From contig NZ_QGTG01000006.1 of NCBI RefSeq assembly GCF_003182155.1, forward strand, positions 1-64,000: a stretch of 64,000 nt of DNA, written 5' to 3'. The position numbers were made by a program, and so were the translations under genes. Below the pieces are notes generated by a model that saw only the letters and a list, made by a program, of their open reading frames with translations, was not told where the DNA came from and ran no database searches. Shown here piece by piece: positions 61,060 to 64,000 of this stretch. How positions within the stretch are numbered: position 1 is the stretch's first letter; the number at the start of each line of letters is the position of its first letter. The stretch is from Chitinophaga sp. S165. Lineage in GTDB: Bacteria; Bacteroidota; Bacteroidia; Chitinophagales; Chitinophagaceae.

Positions 61060-63699
61060 ATGCATCTTATGGTTCGAAAATTATTGAATGCAACAGGTCT
61101 TTTATTAGCACCTTTTTTACCGTTGGCAGCACAAAGCCAATATGAACTGAACAGTGGATGGCAATGTAGCAATATTGCAAAGGTCACTGTTAAGGGTGAA
61201 GCGCTTTCTGCGCCTTCCTACAAACTTTCAGGCTGGCTGCCGGCTACTGTACCGGGTACAGTGTTAACTACACTGCTGAATAACAAGCTGGTGCCTGATC
61301 CTTTCTATGGAATGAATAACCAGCATATCCCGGACATTTATACCACAGGAAGAGATCATTATACTTACTGGTTTGTAAAGGACTTTACTGAACAGAAACC
61401 CGGCGCTGACGGCCAGGTATGGGTACATTTCAGAGGGGTGAATGACGGTTGTGACATTTATCTGAATGGTCACCGCCTGAATGCAAATACTCATTTTGGA
61501 ACGTATCTGCGTCATTCTTATAACATTACACCATGGCTGGCTAAAGATGGCAAAAACCGCCTGGCTGTAGTCGTTTATCCTCCTGCTGTAGTTGGAAATC
61601 CGAACGGCGGCCAGGGTGGCGATGGTACCATTGCAAAGAATGTAGGACCGCAATATACTGCAGGTTGGGACTGGATCCAGCCAATGCGTGACCGTAATAC
61701 CGGTATCTGGGATAAGGTGACCATTGAAAAGACCGGCGCTGTACGTATTAAAGATCCGCAGGTGATTACAAAAGTGCCCGGAGTAAGATTACCGGAAGGC
61801 GAGCAGGCGTCTGCCAACATCCTGGTGGCTGCTACACTGGAAAATGCAACTTCAAAAACTGTAGAAGGTACACTGCGTTATAAACTGGCAGGAAACACTG
61901 TTTCCAAAAAGGTTACACTGGCGCCGAATGCTACTACAACGGTACAGTTGCCGGATATGGAATTAAAACAACCGGAGCTCTGGTGGCCAAGTGGTTACGG
62001 TGCTCAACACCTGTATAACCTCCAGCTTGAATTTGTGGACAACGCTGGTGTAGATGATACTGAAGATATCAGCTTCGGTGTAAGGGAAATACAAACTTAT
62101 TGGAATGCACACACCAACAGCCGTGAAACAGCTGTAAATGGCCAGAAGATCTTTATTAAAGGCGGTAACTGGATCACCTCCGATGCGATGTTCCGTTTCA
62201 GCAAAGAGCGTTATGATGCGGAGATACGTTTCCACCGTGATATGAACCTGAACCTGATCCGTATCTGGGGCGGAAGCCTGACCGAAAGGCCGGAATTCTA
62301 TGAAGCCTGCGATAAATATGGGTTGCTGGTTTTCCAGGACTTCTGGATGTCAGGCGATTGTAACGGAAGATGGGTAGATCCTATGAAGAAAGAGGATCAG
62401 TGGACCCGCCGTCAATATCCTGACGATCATAACCTGTTCATTGAATCTGTGGCCGATCAGATCAAAATGCTGCGTAACCATGCTTCACTGGCTTTCTGGT
62501 GCGGTGGTAACGAGATCACGCCTCCGGCGGATATTCTGGCAGCTATCAAGGATTCCTTACTGCCTTCGCTGGACAATACCCGTTTCTTCTTCCATTATTC
62601 TAATACCGACAGTATGTCTTACAATACTTTAGGCGGTAATGGCGATGGTCCTTACAATATACAGCCCTTATCCGTTTTCTGGAACGAGCGCACATTCCCT
62701 TTCAACTCGGAAGTGGGTTCCGTTGGCGTGGGTGATTATGAATCACTTGAGCGTTTTATACCGGCTGCAAATATGAAAGTACCGCAGAATATGAAGGGTG
62801 GGGTGGATTCCGTATGGGATTATCATAAGTACATCCCTTACTTCAACTTTGTAGATCCATATGGTAAGGCAAAAGATGTAAAGGACTTCGCCAATAAGGC
62901 GCAGCTGGTGAATTATGACCAGTACCGCGGCCTGATGGAAGGCTTCAGTGCCCATATGTGGGATTGGTATACAGGTGTGATCATCTGGAAGACCCAGAAC
63001 CCATGGACAGCTTTACGTGGTCAGATGTATGATTATTACCTGGACCCCAATGCCTGTTTATATGGAAACCGTACCGGCGCTACTCCGCTGCACGTTATGT
63101 GTAATCCTGTAGATGGTACTATATATACCGTAAATAACACCTTCAGGTACCATTCCGATGTTATGCTGGAACTCAGTGTATATAACATGAAGGGAGAGAA
63201 AAAGCAGCTTACACAAGTATTTACTGAGATCAGCCCCAAAACGGTACAGAAGTATCTCTCTGTGAAGGGAGCGATGGATAAAATGGGCGCGAAAGAGGGG
63301 ATGTTCCTGTCAGCTCGTTTAAGGGATAAAGATCAGCAGATCATAGATGATAACCTGTATTGGTTCCCTGATAGTACCGGTAATTACTCCGGCTTACAGA
63401 AAATGCAGGCGGCGAAAGTACAGATAGTGGCACAAAAGGCTGGTCCTGACAGTATTAGGGTGAAGATCAGCAATCCGGCCAATGGCCCTGTTGCGTTCTT
63501 TAGCAGGGTATCGCTGGTAGATAGCAAAACAAAGAAGCGCATTCTGCCTGTTTTCTATAACGACAACTATGTATCGGTGTTACCTGGAGAAGAGAAAGTT
63601 GTGACCATCAGTGGTGATGCGATTGGAAAAAGTGGTAATGCGGTTGTTACCGTTGCAGGATGGAACGTATCTGAACAAACGATCAGTATCGGTAAATAG
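61060..63699 (+). CDS. GH2 exo-beta-D-glucosaminidase or beta-mannosidase, secreted
   Basis: An 879-residue exported retaining glycosidase of family GH2. A signal sequence (to about residue 26) precedes a sugar-binding jelly roll (about 45-215), an immunoglobulin-like domain (about 230-345) and a TIM barrel. The acid/base Glu lies in WCGGNEITPP (E485) and the nucleophile in FNSEVGSVG (E551). Two C-terminal beta domains follow. Sequence and spacing resemble exo-beta-glucosaminidases (CsxA type), but mannosidase specificity cannot be excluded. The start could be 61069 (MVRKLL). It is monocistronic with a strong promoter and terminator. Confidence 0.9.
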   Translation: MHLMVRKLLNATGLLLAPFLPLAAQSQYELNSGWQCSNIAKVTVKGEALSAPSYKLSGWLPATVPGTVLTTLLNNKLVPDPFYGMNNQHIPDIYTTGRDHYTYWFVKDFTEQKPGADGQVWVHFRGVNDGCDIYLNGHRLNANTHFGTYLRHSYNITPWLAKDGKNRLAVVVYPPAVVGNPNGGQGGDGTIAKNVGPQYTAGWDWIQPMRDRNTGIWDKVTIEKTGAVRIKDPQVITKVPGVRLPEGEQASANILVAATLENATSKTVEGTLRYKLAGNTVSKKVTLAPNATTTVQLPDMELKQPELWWPSGYGAQHLYNLQLEFVDNAGVDDTEDISFGVREIQTYWNAHTNSRETAVNGQKIFIKGGNWITSDAMFRFSKERYDAEIRFHRDMNLNLIRIWGGSLTERPEFYEACDKYGLLVFQDFWMSGDCNGRWVDPMKKEDQWTRRQYPDDHNLFIESVADQIKMLRNHASLAFWCGGNEITPPADILAAIKDSLLPSLDNTRFFFHYSNTDSMSYNTLGGNGDGPYNIQPLSVFWNERTFPFNSEVGSVGVGDYESLERFIPAANMKVPQNMKGGVDSVWDYHKYIPYFNFVDPYGKAKDVKDFANKAQLVNYDQYRGLMEGFSAHMWDWYTGVIIWKTQNPWTALRGQMYDYYLDPNACLYGNRTGATPLHVMCNPVDGTIYTVNNTFRYHSDVMLELSVYNMKGEKKQLTQVFTEISPKTVQKYLSVKGAMDKMGAKEGMFLSARLRDKDQQIIDDNLYWFPDSTGNYSGLQKMQAAKVQIVAQKAGPDSIRVKISNPANGPVAFFSRVSLVDSKTKKRILPVFYNDNYVSVLPGEEKVVTISGDAIGKSGNAVVTVAGWNVSEQTISIGK

Positions 63700-63723
63700 A
63701 ATTGATCACTTTTATAAGATTTC

Positions 63724-63749
63724 AGGGCCGGAAATAGCATTCCGGCCCT
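63724..63749 (+). terminator. Terminator after the GH2 gene
   Basis: AGGGCCGGAA pairs perfectly with TTCCGGCCCT, followed by a T run, 24 bases after the stop. Confidence 0.9.
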
Positions 63750-64000
63750 TTTTCATTTTATGCGAAAAAGGGGTACTTTTTACCCTTTTAGCTGGGAAAA
63801 AGGCCTCCCTGTCCACTAAAAGTGAAAAAAAATTATAGGCTGGATTTGAGCCTGCAAGTCCTTGTTAATGATAGATATTACATGGTTTTTCTATCTGGTT
63901 CTACGATATGGTCTTCACACATTATTAATATAAAAAAATATTAATAAATAAACTATTTACTATATTTATTACTCGAATTACACCTTTTGCAACTATTATG
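63750..64000. other. Right-edge intergenic region
   Basis: Very AT-rich, with no coding frame of substance. It contains TGTCCACTAAA (63810-63820), also seen upstream of susC at 48508, and may be the control region of a gene that starts beyond the window. Confidence 0.4.

Overview
The window looks like a chromosomal segment of a Bacteroidota bacterium, most likely a Chitinophaga-like member of the Chitinophagaceae. Supporting signs are a SusC/SusD pair with its own ECF sigma and FecR anti-sigma factors, DUF4838, GH51 and GH2 secreted carbohydrate enzymes, tRNA genes without an encoded CCA end, and -7 elements of the TAnnTTTG type. The genus is inferred; no rRNA or marker gene is present.

Layout. 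1-6.8 kb: a nonsense-riddled gene remnant, a GNAT acetyltransferase, a MocR-type regulator divergent from a DoxX/azoreductase pair, an AraC regulator with an SDR, and an unknown cytosolic protein. 6.9-10.3 kb: a tandem double SGNH hydrolase and a Na+/H+ antiporter. 10.4-20.6 kb: a redox or detoxification cluster (AhpD-like protein, GMC oxidoreductase, HSL-type esterase, GAF protein, isochorismatase-like hydrolase, alginate-export-type porin, pirin) with two paralogous Crp/Fnr regulators. Four near-identical palindromes, TTAAG-N4-CTTAA, sit at the control regions of this cluster. 20.6-23.1 kb: an in-frame fusion of a truncated DUF302 protein to what looks like a polymorphic-toxin C-terminus, followed by two candidate immunity genes. 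23.2-28.3 kb: small genes, a histidine kinase, a glycosyltransferase, one tRNA-Leu, two tandemly duplicated tRNA-Gly genes, and an inverted array of 11-bp repeats.

28.3-46.3 kb: a GH51 arabinofuranosidase, then a leftward operon (response regulator, HEAT protein, two processive GT2 synthases, TPR/beta-barrel outer-membrane protein, DUF4838 lipoprotein) that resembles a synthase-dependent exopolysaccharide export machine. A rightward operon of a hybrid histidine kinase, CheR, CheB and a response-regulator kinase diverges from it and probably controls it.

46.4-57.2 kb: FecR and ECF sigma, divergent from a FecA-type SusC with an STN signalling domain, SusD and a TlpA-like protein. A convergent module follows: two paralogous four-cysteine secreted peptides, a propeller-like membrane-anchored protein and a MauE-like membrane protein. 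57.4-63.7 kb: a Tat-exported Gfo/Idh/MocA oxidoreductase, a secreted HEAT protein, a small lipoprotein and a GH2 exo-glucosaminidase or mannosidase.

The best candidates for something undescribed are the DUF302/toxin fusion with its candidate immunity genes, the paired four-cysteine peptides with MauE, and the two-regulator palindrome regulon.
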